NCBI GenBank assembly: GCA_023014335.1
Contig: JAECYW010000011.1
Span: 682,001-746,000, forward strand
Direction: 5' to 3'
Length of the DNA: 64,000 nt
Source: Galerina marginata
Lineage: Eukaryota; Basidiomycota; Agaricomycetes; Agaricales; Galerinaceae
In this document: one piece after another, positions 36,001 to 47,623 of the stretch
How positions within the stretch are numbered: position 1 is the first letter of the stretch
How the letters are laid out: every line of letters starts with the position of its first letter
Made by a program: the position numbers and the translations under genes
Notes under the pieces: generated by a model
Told to the model about the DNA's origin: nothing
What the model saw: the letters and a program-made list of their open reading frames with translations, nothing else
Database searches by the model: none

Positions 36001-38039
36001 TTATCCACTGTGAATAATTTAAACGAAGAGAAATCAAGCAACGAAAAAGAGAACCCATGTAGAAAACCCACCTTTCTTCTTCGTCCCCTCCCTGGGTTTT
36101 TTCGTTTTTTCACTAACGACAATAGTGTCTTCTTCGTACATGTCGAGGTTAAGGTGACAAACCGCATACGGAATGTGAGAGCCGTAGTGTTTGCAAAATG
36201 ATGCCCAAGAGGCATAGCGCTGGGCAAGGAGAAGGCGCTGAGAAGATAGATCTGTATTATCAACGAGATCGGACTCCTCAATATGATCAGGTGCGTCAAT
36301 TTGTCGCCAACCTGGGCCCAATGCCCAAGGACCCAATCGTCTACGAACACCATCATCGGAGGTATACGAAAACGAATTCAGAAAGGCGTCGCTATCCACC
36401 TTAGCACCCATTGAAGCGTCAAGGCTACGGAGTACAAATACGACCATGCACAAAAGTGCACGACAGATGAATGTCATTAAGGCCTTCCGGGTCATGACAA
36501 CCAATCCATCTTTCGCAAAAGTCGAATGAACGCACGACCATTCTCCTGGCAAAACGCTGAAAATAGAACAAAAATTGGAATTAAACCCTCGAAACATATA
36601 TGTTGATATCTAAACGACTTACTCTGTAGCGACTGCCTCCGGTGGTACAGACAATGCATCCCCTTGAGCAAGAGCGGCTAGAGGCCACTTCTGCTTACGA
36701 TGAGTCATACCCGAGGGCGGATAAGAAATCAAAGCCACTCGAGTAGGCCAATTCATTTCATTATCATCGAAATCAGGAGGCGCAATAGGAGGCGAGCTTC
36801 CATGACGGCGAAGTCCACTGAAACAGGTGGAAGAAAATTCTGTATTTTCCACAAATATACCAGGATATAGTATGAAGAAACGTCCGGGGTCAAAGCTTGT
36901 AGGTAAATCAGAGACCATCGTCATGTTGGTCATGTAAGCCAGATGGTCTTTTTTATCCTTATGTTCTTCTCCAGCGTCGCCCATCGAGGCCCCGAGAGTA
37001 TCGGCTAACCGAAGTATCCACGTAAGTAATGAATCAAATCGTACAAAAAATTATCCAAATACTCACTGCAGGATCCCTTTTGCGCCTTCGCGAAATTGAT
37101 CTGCGCAGAGCCATAAGCCACGTTCCACGAAACACCAAGTGCCGGGATATTGAGAAGCAGATAGTTCGTAGTTATGTTATCAAGAACTTCAGGAGGGCCG
37201 GCCGCGAGATTTGTCATGGCCATCTCGGAAGTAACCTACAGAAAGAGAAGAAAGAAAAGAAAAACAAATTATAAACCAGAAGAAGGAATAAGTGAAACAA
37301 AACCGCTTACACTGAGCAAGTTCTGCCTCATACTGAGAGTAGCAGACGACTTATCCTTCACCTTCCCGTCTGCGCATGGTGCAGTGACAGAGTTCGGACC
37401 CTCGTGAGACAACCCATAACTGTAGCATCTGCCGTTGCGAACACTTGTAGGATCTGTTCGTTCAAAAGCGGTGCCACCAGAGAGGATGCCCTCTAACATG
37501 GTGGGGAAACCGCTTGACCTGGACTCGCGAGGACCGAGACATTCGTTGCGGACGACATTCCTGGCGCGTTCCTTGAGGCTGTCGCTAAAAATATTCCTGT
37601 AATGAATCTCCAGTTTAGCGGATAACGCGGACGTTGAAGGAAAGAACTCACCCGCCCTTAACCCATAGAACAGGAACGTCTAATTCCCCAGAAGAAGGAG
37701 ACGTATAAAGACGTACAAACATCATATCACCCTCGCTAAGCATAAAAAAACCTAAGGCGCCCGAGTAGGTACATTATAGAAATAAAAAAAAAAGGGGGGG
37801 GGGGGGGTGGACGGACCTTCCGCCAAGGCGTCTTCCCGACTACCTGTGCAGACCTTCAACCGGTCCTCGATCTCGAGAACATGCTCCATTGCAGCAGGAG
37901 AGCCGTCCGCAAGGTAAAAATACGACCTCCCATTGCCAGGGTTCTTGGGGTGACGGACAGTCTCGTAGATATCGGGCAACTCAGAAGGACGGTTCCATGC
38001 GACTCTGATGTCGTCGGAACCAATTGCTGACATGGTCAT
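33066..38039 (-). CDS. Large protein with TET/JBP-like 2OG-Fe(II) dioxygenase motifs
   Basis: Ten exons all keep frame: 38039..37817, 37751..37652, 37596..37311, 37235..37067, 37004..36623, 36556..36072, 36007..35336, 35283..35215, 35154..34921, 34864..33066, giving 1472 aa. Residues about 200-360 show a double-stranded beta-helix pattern: GEEHKDKKD gives HxD (H274, D276), FSGLRRHGSSPP gives the distal His327, and TRVALISYPP gives a 2-oxoglutarate-binding Arg (348). Active members of this fold hydroxylate DNA bases or other substrates. Exon 7 is a Lys-rich then Ser/Pro/Ala-rich linker, and the last 600 aa form an unrecognised domain. I know the family only as multicopy uncharacterised agaricomycete proteins; the TET/JBP link is inference from motifs. 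It is divergent from the gene at 40033. Confidence 0.6.
37785..37808. repeat. A/G homopolymer tract inside an intron
   Basis: A run of about a dozen A followed by about a dozen G lies in intron 1 of the dioxygenase-like gene. On the coding strand it is a C tract just after the unusual GTCCGT donor. Its length may be unreliable in sequencing and variable between strains. Confidence 0.7.
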
Positions 38040-39208
38040 AGCTGTTTAAAAGACGATTGACGTTGGTGGCAGTGGTAGTGCGGACAGAAAAGATACGTTG
38101 GAAGAGGGGGGGGGGAAGAAAGAACGCTTGTTCGAGCCGTTATATGCAAGAATATGAGACACGGAAGTCGTTGAAATATCCGCCCTGTAAAAATAGATAT
38201 CGACTCAGGCGCCTTGATAAGATAAAATTAGACCACATACCTAGACACAAATGAATTGAGTGGAGCAGATTCTGGCGAAGGGTACGCTCGAAAATCCACT
38301 TTATTCAAACGATTACACCAAGGAAAGTTCCAAATATATCCACGGATTTCCAAAAATACATCGAGCGCCAAGAGGCTGAGTAGACTGTCGAGCGTGCACT
38401 ACGCCCGAATATCCACTCAATATTAATATATATATATAACCGCATGCCTACAGCGACCAAAGGGCCGCATATGATCGGAAAGCTGGGGCAAAAAAGTATA
38501 TAAAGGGGGACTGCGCTAATCGAAGGTTCGTAGTGCCGAACAAAACAAACGTAGTGATGAAGGGCTCGGGGACGCTTCCAAATACAACAGTATTGACCGA
38601 CTGCCCCCGCTCGATTATTCGCCAAGTTGTGAAGCACCCAACTCGGGCCATACCGTATCCGGATGATACGACGACACTCATGCGACGAACGATGAAGGGG
38701 CCGCGACGGGGATCGACGTTCCTAAACCACTTGGGTAAGCATGAAATTTGACAGAACGATTAATGAACACTTACCCAACTTATGTTCGACTCGAATAGAC
38801 CACTGCGTTAGCTGTCGAGCGTATTATTAAGATTACGAGCGCACTATAAAGTCGACGGCGAGGTAAGCACCGTCTGTGTGACCGAATGTCGTTGTCGAGG
38901 CTAGCATGCGGAAGGATTGGCCAGTGCACAGGGCGGCACTTTGCTGCGTCCTTAGCCTCCGCGGGTAAGCGATCCTGTTGTGGTAATCTAGCCGCCGTCC
39001 CGCCTTCCTGATCACGGTCCTTTCATTTCAGCATTCAATCGCCATGTCCATCTTCGTCGCCGCGCAGGAATCGCCAACTGAGGCAGACAATCCGATGACG
39101 GGTGTGCAACGAGGGCGTGAGTCGAAGGGGCCACGACCGGGATCGACATCCAGCGATCGCGAATGTTCGAAGGCACAGTACTTCCTAAGTGTCCCGCACC
39201 GTACGAAT

Positions 39209-39346
39209 ACTGCTTGGAGATGCCTCGCCGCAGGATAAGGTACGGTGGTGGAAGTTGAGAGAGAGGGGAGAGAGTGCGATCGCGTACCACTACTGCATTG
39301 AGATGCCTCGTTGCAGGAGTGGGTACGGTTGTGGGAGCTGAAGAGG
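39209..39346 (+). repeat. Two-copy imperfect direct repeat
   Basis: Segments at about 39209-39262 and 39291-39346 share GAGATGCCTCG(C/T)(C/T)GCAGGA followed by GGTACGGT and a GGAAG/GGAGCTGA tail. Period is about 82 bp. They lie in the upstream region of the gene at 40033. Confidence 0.6.
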
Positions 39347-39580
39347 TGGTGGAAGCGGAAGAGATCAATGCGATCAATGAAATCGGCCGGAACGAGTAAT
39401 CGGCCCGGGAGAGCTCTACAAACAATTTCAAACACAACCGAAAACGGACTCGCACTCTCACCGATAGTCTCAACATCACATCACATCAACATCACATCCC
39501 TAATCGCGTCGAGCTCGTTCCATAACAGCAACTGCCCGTGCGACCTATAAATAACGGACGCGCCTTCAACCTCCGGCCTA

Positions 39581-39790
39581 GATTGTTCTTTGTCTCTGCG
39601 GCGGGGCATCCCTAAGCAGCAACCGAGAACTATCTATTGAAACTTCAACGCCTCGAGTAACTGCCGTGATTGTTCTCTGTCTCTGCGGCGGGGCATCCCT
39701 AAGCAGCGACCGAGAACTATCTATTGAACCTTCGGACGCCCTCAGTAACTGCGGTGGGGCATCCCTAAGCAGGAACAGAGAATTGGGTAT
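39581..39790 (+). repeat. 87-bp tandem repeat, 2.7 copies, upstream of the 839-aa gene
   Basis: Copies start at 39581 and 39668 (GATTGTTCT...). A third, shortened by about 21 bp, shares GGGGCATCCCTAAGCAG at 39754. The first two copies are nearly identical over about 60 bp. The position, just downstream of a TATAAATA and 240 bp before the ATG, suggests promoter or 5'-leader repeats; regulatory function is inference. Confidence 0.75.
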
Positions 39791-40032
39791 CGAAAGTCGA
39801 GAAATTGTAGAGACGTACTACGACCAGCCAAGCGTGTACTGCTAAGGGTAAGTATCACCGGACGTTTAATCCTTCGAGCACCCACTGAGACAGTACGACA
39901 GATCGCCCGTGTATCGCTCAATAACGTTTCAGGAACATACAAAAAAACTGGAATCAAACCCGTACCACTAGGTATGTATCTAAATACGTGTTTTCAATTA
40001 TCTCGAACTAACACCAAATCTGTGAAGCAGTT

Positions 40033-42552
40033 ATGGAGGCCATTTTGAACAAAAAGTTTTTCCCGACCCCCCCTCCACACAAATCCGACACGTTTTATGC
40101 CTCAACCAAGATGATTCAGGAAGGGGGACTGGATAAAACTCGCGGACGCGTTCTCCGCATCGGGGGCGACTTATTCTACTCGCCAAACTGCCAGAGGACA
40201 ATCGATTCAGTGCCGGAGACCTCGCCTAACATGCGGCGCAATCCCCGGTTCAACTCTGTCAGCGAATTTCACGAACCACTCTGGTGGACTATGGAGTACG
40301 CCCACCTGGCGTTCATCGAGACGGAACCAATAACAGAAGGTCCATTTTATTGGATGTTGGCTATGCCATTGTATTTTCAAAAACGCGCCAAGGGGTTCTT
40401 TAGACTGGATGGGAGCACAAAGCTTCGGTGGTATCGACTCCAGCATGATCTTCGAGCGGCGACAAATACGCTGCTTGTAAATAGCGGCGGACCAGAGATA
40501 CCTGAAATAATTCAAACGGGTCTTCCATTAGACGAAAACTACACAAGTCACCATGAACTGCGTTCCGATGTTGTACGTTGTCGGGACTGGTTCAAATACT
40601 GGTTCGCGCGCATGTCATATGCCATAGCTGTTACCACTCGAATGGATGATTATAGGAACATAATCCGGATTCACGTCGGAACATGGTTCGATATTCTGGA
40701 TGCCAACGAATGGCATCAAGCCTTTCTCTCAGCTCTGCTCGTAATGGCAGGCTCGTTTGAACCAACAACGCCCAGAGCAGGAGTGTTCCTCAACATCTTG
40801 AACCCAGAGAAAGACCAGTTTGCGGTTGACTGGTTTGTACGGTTCAACACTCCTGCATGGTTCCCATGGGGCACGGCCGAAATTGCTGCAGCAAGGACCA
40901 ACGAATTCATTGCTCGGTTAGCACCTCCCATAGAACAAATGCAAGAGATCGCTACCTTCCGAACAACAACCCCTTCTCTGCCCACACCTAATGGAACACC
41001 ATGGGTCGAATTCTTCGACGAGAGGAGGCGTAGATGTGAGGAGATGCGGCAGTGGGAGTCAGCTGAAAAACGCCAGAGACGAGAAAACTGGGAACATGTT
41101 CCGCCGTATGATAAAACAAAAGTCTTCGTGTGGGTTGAAGAAAACGGACAATACTCAAGGCAGCAAGTCGAGCTTGGTATGAACAGGGATACAATTCTCC
41201 ATTATGGTTCAAATCAGTCCAAGTACAACGCCTTCTTTAACGAATGGGACTGCTGCTCTGATTTTGGAGACGACAGAGACGACGACACAGAGTATGGTGA
41301 CAATGAGGAGTACCAAAGCATGCATGACATTGAAATGTCCGAAGCCTCAGCTAATGCTGAACAAGTCAAGCATGGTTTCTATAGATCAGAACACATGGGA
41401 TATGACGACGGCGAAGGTCTGCGAGATTGCGAGTATGAGTCCGTTCACATATTGATGGAATACTTTGGTTTTGTTCCACCCGAAAACATTTCCCGCCCCC
41501 AGCCGTTCCCGAAGATCAACGAATCAAAATATACAGCCACTCTTGGTCTTAGCGTGGAGGAAACCGAATTCTTTAAATCTGATATTGCGCCTTGTGGCAT
41601 TGCGTTTCTGGATGCATATTCAAGTAAAAAGAACCGCCCCAAGAACGAACACTGGGATCTATCCATCAACAATCGAATGCAACTATCTAGTGCTGCGCGT
41701 CTAAATCGTATCAGGGTAATATCGAATAAATTTTTCATATTCGACATGGGAAGCGACGCTACAGTCCCTTGGTCTCTGGCAGTAGAAAGTGCCACCATTG
41801 CAGTAATGGTGTGCCGTATGGACAAACGAATCAGCGATTACGGTATATGTTACGAGCTGCTGCAAAGAGGAGTCAAGATGCATACGCTCCTCCCGACATC
41901 AGTTCATGACCTTGCTATGCCCTCTACCAGGCCTATTCCAGTGCGCCTACCTGGATACAAGTTTACTTACGATGATTATGATGCATATTTGAAAGACCGT
42001 GAATCGTTGTTGAAAAACAAACGGGTGGTACGATCGGCATTGATGGAAGGCGGAATTGTGTGGAGGCTTGCTGTAGCGGAGAGCTTTGCAAATGTGCTTA
42101 GTGGCCCCTCTGATTCAGTGGTCTATCGTCGGATCGGGCATTCGTTTGCTATAAATCCTCAAGGATACGCCATGGTTGATGATGTATGTACGAAGAATGA
42201 GCTGGATGCTTTATGCGGAACGTCGGCATGCTACCAGTCGCCCACATTACAGACCAACCCTAAAGGCAGGGAATACCTAGCTCCAGCTAACCGCGAAATA
42301 CAACTTAAATCATGGTGGCCGACCACAGATACATGGAGAGAAGTTATGCAACATCAGACATGGACGCCGTATAACGAAGAATTTTTCAAATCGTGGATGC
42401 TACAGATAGAGGATCGTAAAGTATTTCCACTCACACAGAAGGAGTGGAAAAATAAAATTGGCGCCAACTCAGTGAATAAACGAATCAGGGCCAACCAAGA
42501 GAAATATTCGTACAATTTCTTGCGGTCATTCAAAGATGGTGGGCTGAAATAA
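40033..42552 (+). CDS. 839-aa agaricomycete-specific protein of unknown function
   Basis: A single uninterrupted exon from ATG to TAA. N-terminus: FFPTPPPHKSDTFYASTK. Middle: TPAWFPWGTAE, followed by a basic, Glu/Arg-rich helical stretch (RRRCEEMRQWESAEKRQRREN) and an acidic segment (DDRDDDTEYGDNEEY). C-terminal domain: PIPVRLPGYKFTYDDYDAYL, ALMEGGIVWRLAV and WTPYNEEFFKSW. I recall many fungal hypothetical proteins with the same WFPWG and GGIVWRLA signatures but no assigned function. No catalytic motif, signal peptide or membrane segment was found. It is divergent from the dioxygenase-like gene and probably part of the same unit. Confidence 0.85.
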   Translation: MEAILNKKFFPTPPPHKSDTFYASTKMIQEGGLDKTRGRVLRIGGDLFYSPNCQRTIDSVPETSPNMRRNPRFNSVSEFHEPLWWTMEYAHLAFIETEPITEGPFYWMLAMPLYFQKRAKGFFRLDGSTKLRWYRLQHDLRAATNTLLVNSGGPEIPEIIQTGLPLDENYTSHHELRSDVVRCRDWFKYWFARMSYAIAVTTRMDDYRNIIRIHVGTWFDILDANEWHQAFLSALLVMAGSFEPTTPRAGVFLNILNPEKDQFAVDWFVRFNTPAWFPWGTAEIAAARTNEFIARLAPPIEQMQEIATFRTTTPSLPTPNGTPWVEFFDERRRRCEEMRQWESAEKRQRRENWEHVPPYDKTKVFVWVEENGQYSRQQVELGMNRDTILHYGSNQSKYNAFFNEWDCCSDFGDDRDDDTEYGDNEEYQSMHDIEMSEASANAEQVKHGFYRSEHMGYDDGEGLRDCEYESVHILMEYFGFVPPENISRPQPFPKINESKYTATLGLSVEETEFFKSDIAPCGIAFLDAYSSKKNRPKNEHWDLSINNRMQLSSAARLNRIRVISNKFFIFDMGSDATVPWSLAVESATIAVMVCRMDKRISDYGICYELLQRGVKMHTLLPTSVHDLAMPSTRPIPVRLPGYKFTYDDYDAYLKDRESLLKNKRVVRSALMEGGIVWRLAVAESFANVLSGPSDSVVYRRIGHSFAINPQGYAMVDDVCTKNELDALCGTSACYQSPTLQTNPKGREYLAPANREIQLKSWWPTTDTWREVMQHQTWTPYNEEFFKSWMLQIEDRKVFPLTQKEWKNKIGANSVNKRIRANQEKYSYNFLRSFKDGGLK

Positions 42553-42618
42553 CGTTGAGGCACCGGCACTTACTATTTCTCACAATTGTATATATATATA
42601 TTGAAATCGAAATTGATC

Positions 42619-42915
42619 ATGTTAAACTCGATATACGGAGGCACAAGGAAGAATTCATTGCGGTTGATATACAGACTACTAACAAAATTTAAATACAAGC
42701 TAGGATTTAGGTGTCGCCAACAACAAAATCCAGCGAGCGTAAGTAATGATGCGCCAATGTGTGCCAATCTTATGGATTTGGCAGACATATGCAACTACTG
42801 CGTACGAAAATCTAGGGATTTCGCCTTCAAAGACTGGGAAGACCTTGTCAATCTGATTGAAAGTCTGTGCAGAGTAATCGAATTTGACTTTTCTCCCGTC
42901 ATAGACTGGGACTAA
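42619..42915 (+). CDS. Possible 98-aa protein
   Basis: An ATG frame 66 bp after the 839-aa gene on the same strand. It starts basic and hydrophobic (RLIYRLLTKFKYKLGFRC) and ends acidic (DWEDLVNLIESLCRVIEFDFSPVIDWD), with several Cys. It ends 48 bp from the stop of the convergent gene. I do not recognise it. It could also be part of that gene's 3' region. Confidence 0.3.
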   Translation: MLNSIYGGTRKNSLRLIYRLLTKFKYKLGFRCRQQQNPASVSNDAPMCANLMDLADICNYCVRKSRDFAFKDWEDLVNLIESLCRVIEFDFSPVIDWD

Positions 42916-42962
42916 GAAAATCGCCATGGTAAGATTGGAGTTAGGATACAAAAAAGGAGGCA

Positions 42963-45480
42963 TCACGCACTGGGAGAAAGGTAGTCCAAAGGGGCAATCT
43001 TATCGTCGACAGTATTTCCACTTCCTTTGGAAGGACTAGCCGCTAAGTTGAACATGCCGGTGATGTTCGGCATGGCAAATGAAGATTGGGATCCACCCGT
43101 TGCTAAACAGTCACCCAGATGAGTATATGGATAGACTAAACATTAAAATATGGAACTTACCAGTGCTCTGACCTTTTGTACCAAAAGTAATGGCATCCGA
43201 CCAGACTTGAATCTGGAGATGTGGCTGATGGGTAACCATACCGACAACAGATACGAACCGCATCCATTCTTCAGAGTGAAAGATACCAGTCACATAATGG
43301 CCGGAGTAGTTGAGCTTGGAATTCATCTTTGTTAAGAAAGAATCCATTATCATTACGGGTGATAGGCAGACGGCGGTGTCGTTACGACCAACGCAAAGGT
43401 TGTAGCGGGTGTTTCCCCACAGGGCTCGAGCACCAAGCTTGGTGGGATCTACCCTAGACAAGTTGACGAATTGTCCATCGATCGAAAATGTAATTGAGGC
43501 GATGGAAATGCTGAGACAAAGAATATAAGCCACCTAGTTGGAACAACAGAATGTGGAAGCTTACCCAGCATCAAGACCATGTACGAGTTGCGGCCATTTC
43601 GAGTGGAAGACGAGGCCCATTTTCGGGGAAATAGGCCTCACCGCCTCAATCGATATCTTCCTGTTGCAAAACACATAAGAAAGAGACTAAACCATTGAAC
43701 AACAACAACAAACCTGAGGTTAGGAAGGTTAGAATAAAGGCCTTTCTTGAGGAGTACTCGGTCTTGGTTTGCCACAGTCGCAACCTCACATTTCTTTGGG
43801 AGCTCTCTACCAAACAACAACAAAATAAACGAAGACAAAATTCAGCAAAAAAGACGTAAGGAATAAGAAAAATAAAGAACAACCTGACAACCAAAACCGA
43901 AAGATCCTCATGGTAGACCTCACTGTCTTTGTCGCTACCTTGAGAATCTCCATCATCGCCAACTGCATCGTAATCGGCTTCCTTACTAGATGAGAATTAA
44001 GGAAGGAGTCAGAGATTGAATGATGGTTTGAGATAAAATATAACGGACGTCGTCATGAACAAAGGGGCTCCCTCATGCTTGCTTTTCCCTTTAAATTGCT
44101 TTTCTGGGGCAAAAAAATGGGAATCGTCGTCTGAAGCTGAATTAACAGACTTGCTGATACGAGCTTTTTTGGTCCTAAAGTAAAAACAGTTAGAGAAATG
44201 GAGCGTTTAATACAATGTGCGACAAGACTCACGGTGATTCCCGGCCTCCAGGTGAAGCGTCAGCATCAGCTTCAGGAGCGGCCTTGCGAATATTTTTTGT
44301 ACTAAAGATTTGGAAAATTAAAATGGAGTATACTGTAAACCAACCAATTGGACTCACGGCGACTTTTTGACAGCTGGAGAATGGTTAGCTTCAGCATTGG
44401 TCGTGGTGTTACGAGACCCATTGCTCTTCCTTAGAATATAGCGCAAAATCAGCTTATATCGACTCAATAACAAGGAAGAGCCACATACGTAGAAGAATTA
44501 TTACGAGTATTGAGGGGTGGAGTCGAAGGGGCAAGCCTATTAGAGAGACGAATACTCGATGGGACCGGCTTCTCCGGATACATACTGCATACAAAAGAAC
44601 AAACAATTAGGAGCCACCAAAAATAAAAGTCAAACAAAAAAACATACGTATCTCCGTCGACTAACTCGGCACTATATATAGTTAGTCAAATAATCCAAAG
44701 ACCAGAAGGAAAAGAACGAACTCCAATAGCTCAGCATCTGTAGAAAGCTCGTCTGCTTCATCATCTTCTTCGACTGCCTCATCGTCGATGAAGCTCTCCT
44801 CATATTGATCTTCGTCTTCGACCTCGGAGTCAGAAATCTCCAAAATCCTAGAGGAGAATGAAAGACAGTCGGAAGGAAAGGGGATGAAGATAACGCACTC
44901 TGTAGTCGGAGATCTGAGATGTACGTCAGTATAGCGTACAATGTTTATGTTTCAAAACGAAAAAAGGAATGAAACTCACTTAGGACGAAACTTGGTAGGC
45001 GATGTGGTTACACTAGAGGAAAAGCCGCAAGTTAAATGATATACAAAAAGCACAGATCATGAGACTTGCGCTGGGGTAGGCTTTGGACGAATTTTAGAAG
45101 GCAAGGTAGTCTTCTTCTTAGGTGTAGCCAACCTGATGAAAAAGATAGTTAGGGGTTACGTCGCAACTAGGAACAAAATGCAAAACATACTGAGCATCAT
45201 CGTCATCAGAGACGACCGTGCGCTTAGTTGCTGGCGCACGAGGTTTGGAAGGAGCCGACCTGGAAAAAAAAAAAAAAAAAAAGTCAGAATGCAGGCACAA
45301 GTAAAAGCAAAGCAAATCATACACCGTCAGATCCTCATTGTCAGATTGGACGTAGGTGGCCGACTTGATTTTCGATGCACGAGCACCTCGTTTAGTAGAA
45401 GGACGCTCGACAGCATCGACATTGGAGGAAGAGGCGGCCTTCTTCTTTGCTGAAGAACTAGGGCGGGGTTTTGGAGGCAT
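42963..45480 (-). CDS. Acidic many-exon protein of unknown function
   Basis: About a dozen short exons (30-400 nt). It starts with the ATG at 45480 (MPPKPRPSSSAKKKAA) and stops at 42963. The N-terminal half is low complexity: Lys/Ser/Pro patches alternating with acidic runs such as ISDSEVEDEDQYEESFIDDEAVEEDDEADE, typical of nuclear, chromatin-associated linkers. The C-terminal third (43.1-43.7 kb) looks folded: FSIDGQFVNLSRVDPTKLG, NTRYNLCVGRNDTAVCLSPV and WMRFVSVVGMVTHQPHLQI. The last exon contains SQSSFAMPNITGMFNL. The family is known to me only as unnamed agaricomycete proteins. Exon edges inside 43.9-45.1 kb are not fully resolved. Confidence 0.55.
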
Positions 45481-45785
45481 AACGAAGAGTAACGAACGAC
45501 AGGACGGATAGACCACCCGCTTTTTAAATCATATGCAGACAAGGAGCCCACAGAAATCGTGATCACAAGGCCATACGATGCAAGATAGACGGTCTCTACT
45601 GACCGCACCCGACCATCACCTCAGTGGATACAAGAATGATGCTATGCAGGCTTTTTATTGGCCGATAGAATGTAAGAAGCTTGGAACTTAGCAATCTTCA
45701 GGCCGAATGCCAAGAACGTCAAAAGAGATGCGTAGCAGGCATGTGGCATAAGGCCAGCAGGTCTGCAAAAAAAGGAATCTAACAT

Positions 45786-47410
45786 ATGGCTCCATGGTAT
45801 CCAAGCCCTAAAATGATCGGCCGAATATACATATCGGAAAATACAAGCAAAGTACCAGCAACTCAAATTACGGTGCAGACTGCGCCAAAAGCAAGCAACA
45901 CTTCGATTTCGATGTTTGATAAGAAAAATGCAACGATGGACGGTCCAATGCAACCCAAGGAAGAAAGGCACAATATATTTCAACACCAAGCTCGCCATAA
46001 AGAGAAAGATCAAGAAGAAGGAAAGCACTACGACGAAGTGTGGAACACATGGTTGCATGGCGCCCGAAACAATTGGGCGATCAGACTAATCGCGTTTCAA
46101 TGCAAAAATGGACTTGGAATTATTAGAGCCGAGAAGAGTATGGAAGGTCTGATAGAGTCGCTATCGAAAAGTAATACCCAAGTCGCATACTACCGCCCGA
46201 CTTCAATGGACGAATTCTATGACATCGAGCAAGCAAGTAAGTGCTCTAAGTGCTTATCATCCTGAATATCCATCGAACACATTTTTTTTAGAGGCCAAAT
46301 TGGTAGAAATATCAAATGACCGTAATACGCTCCATACAAATACTGGACAGATCGTACAGCTTGCACAAGCCCAGGCAAGTTTACTGTCTCTATCGCATAT
46401 TTACAGTACGGAGACTGACGATAGATGCTTAAGGTTCCCGAACTCCAGATAACAGAGTTTTCAGCTCCACGAGCGTGGCGACTCACCGAACTCAGCGATG
46501 ACCAAGGAACAATTGAAGAAATTGTTCTTAGGGTTCAAGGCATCGTTTGCAACAAGATGTTGCCCCCAGTTGCACAACCAATGTAAGTAAGACGGCAAAA
46601 TTTCTAGCAGATACACTGACATAAAACCCGACTTCAGCAACGCATCAGCCATGGTACGACAACGCCCATATATAAGACAAGCTGTAACAATCACCGGACT
46701 GGGAACGGATACGTTTGAGAAAGCCAGTCAAAATATTGAACTAATATACCTAGCATTTTCGAACAACTTCCCAAGCGACTCACTTGATGGGTGGCAAGGT
46801 GGTACTTTTCAGGATTTTAGAGCGATAGATGCCCACTCCCGATACTTCTCTAAATCCAGCATGTTGGCCGATACCTCTGGGGAATTCCAGTTCCATCCAT
46901 TGGTCGACCCAAATGGCGTATTGACGGGAATGATAGGTGATGGCTATATCCATGGACGTGACAATGTAGTCGAGTACCGGTCCAGAAGCATCAACCAGGA
47001 TGGTGTTACTCGGTGCGTATCAACCACTTGTTGGAACACTAAAACTAACCGAATATCCAGGTATGCTCCCATCAATCCTACTTCCATTCGAATTGGAGAT
47101 ATTGTCGAACTTTCAATATCGTTTACGGTATTCCCATCTAAGAACAACCGATTCAATATGATTTCTCAACTACGTGCTATCCTACTCCTCAACCAAGAAG
47201 CAAGAGACGTATGTAAAATCATTCAACTCTATCACGCCTGAACTAATAGCGATATAAATACAGAAAGCAGCTATTCTTCGCATGCGCAGTCGATTTACAC
47301 CAGTGGCTCAAACACCGCTCTTGACCGGAAAAAGGAAAGCTCTCTATACTGACCGAGAAGCGGTAGACGAAACGGAGCGCCGTTTGTCAAAAATGAATAT
47401 TGGACAATAG
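45786..47410 (+). CDS. 445-aa agaricomycete-specific protein of unknown function
   Basis: Six exons keep frame: 45786..46236, 46292..46374, 46449..46582, 46638..47012, 47061..47208, 47264..47410. Intron 2 uses a GC donor (CAG|GCAAGT). The start could also be an internal ATG at 45914. Recognisable signatures are VRQRPYIRQAVTITGLGTDTFE, SNNFPSDSLDGWQGGTF, DFRAIDAHSRYFS and IRIGDIVELSISF. I recall this set in many unnamed mushroom proteins. No enzyme motif is evident; the C-terminus is basic. It shares a short divergent promoter region with the acidic many-exon gene, suggesting joint expression. Confidence 0.75.
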
Positions 47411-47623
47411 GGAGTTGCTAAGATACAAAGGGGTTCCTGTAATACTCAGTTTACAACGTATGCCTATTTTTTGCTTGAAGTCGAAATTCGCCACAGGCTC
47501 GATGAGACGATGAGATCGGGAAAATAAAAGTCCCGTAGTCAAAAAGGCGAAAGAAATTTCACATAGGGCTTCAGTCTGATCCTCATCCTCTCTCCTCCAG
47601 TCATCACACCACGTTCAAAATAC

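Larger units (their letters stand above)
38040..40032. promoter_or_regulatory. Divergent intergenic region between two island genes
   Basis: Two kilobases between the start codons of the dioxygenase-like gene (minus) and the 839-aa gene (plus). It contains TATATAAAG at about 38500 and TATAAATA at about 39546, the latter oriented toward the plus gene. Two sets of direct repeats lie upstream of 40033. The short frames here show no domain. A spliced 5' UTR for the plus gene is plausible, because GTATGT and GAAGCAG flank 39971-40030. Confidence 0.4.
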
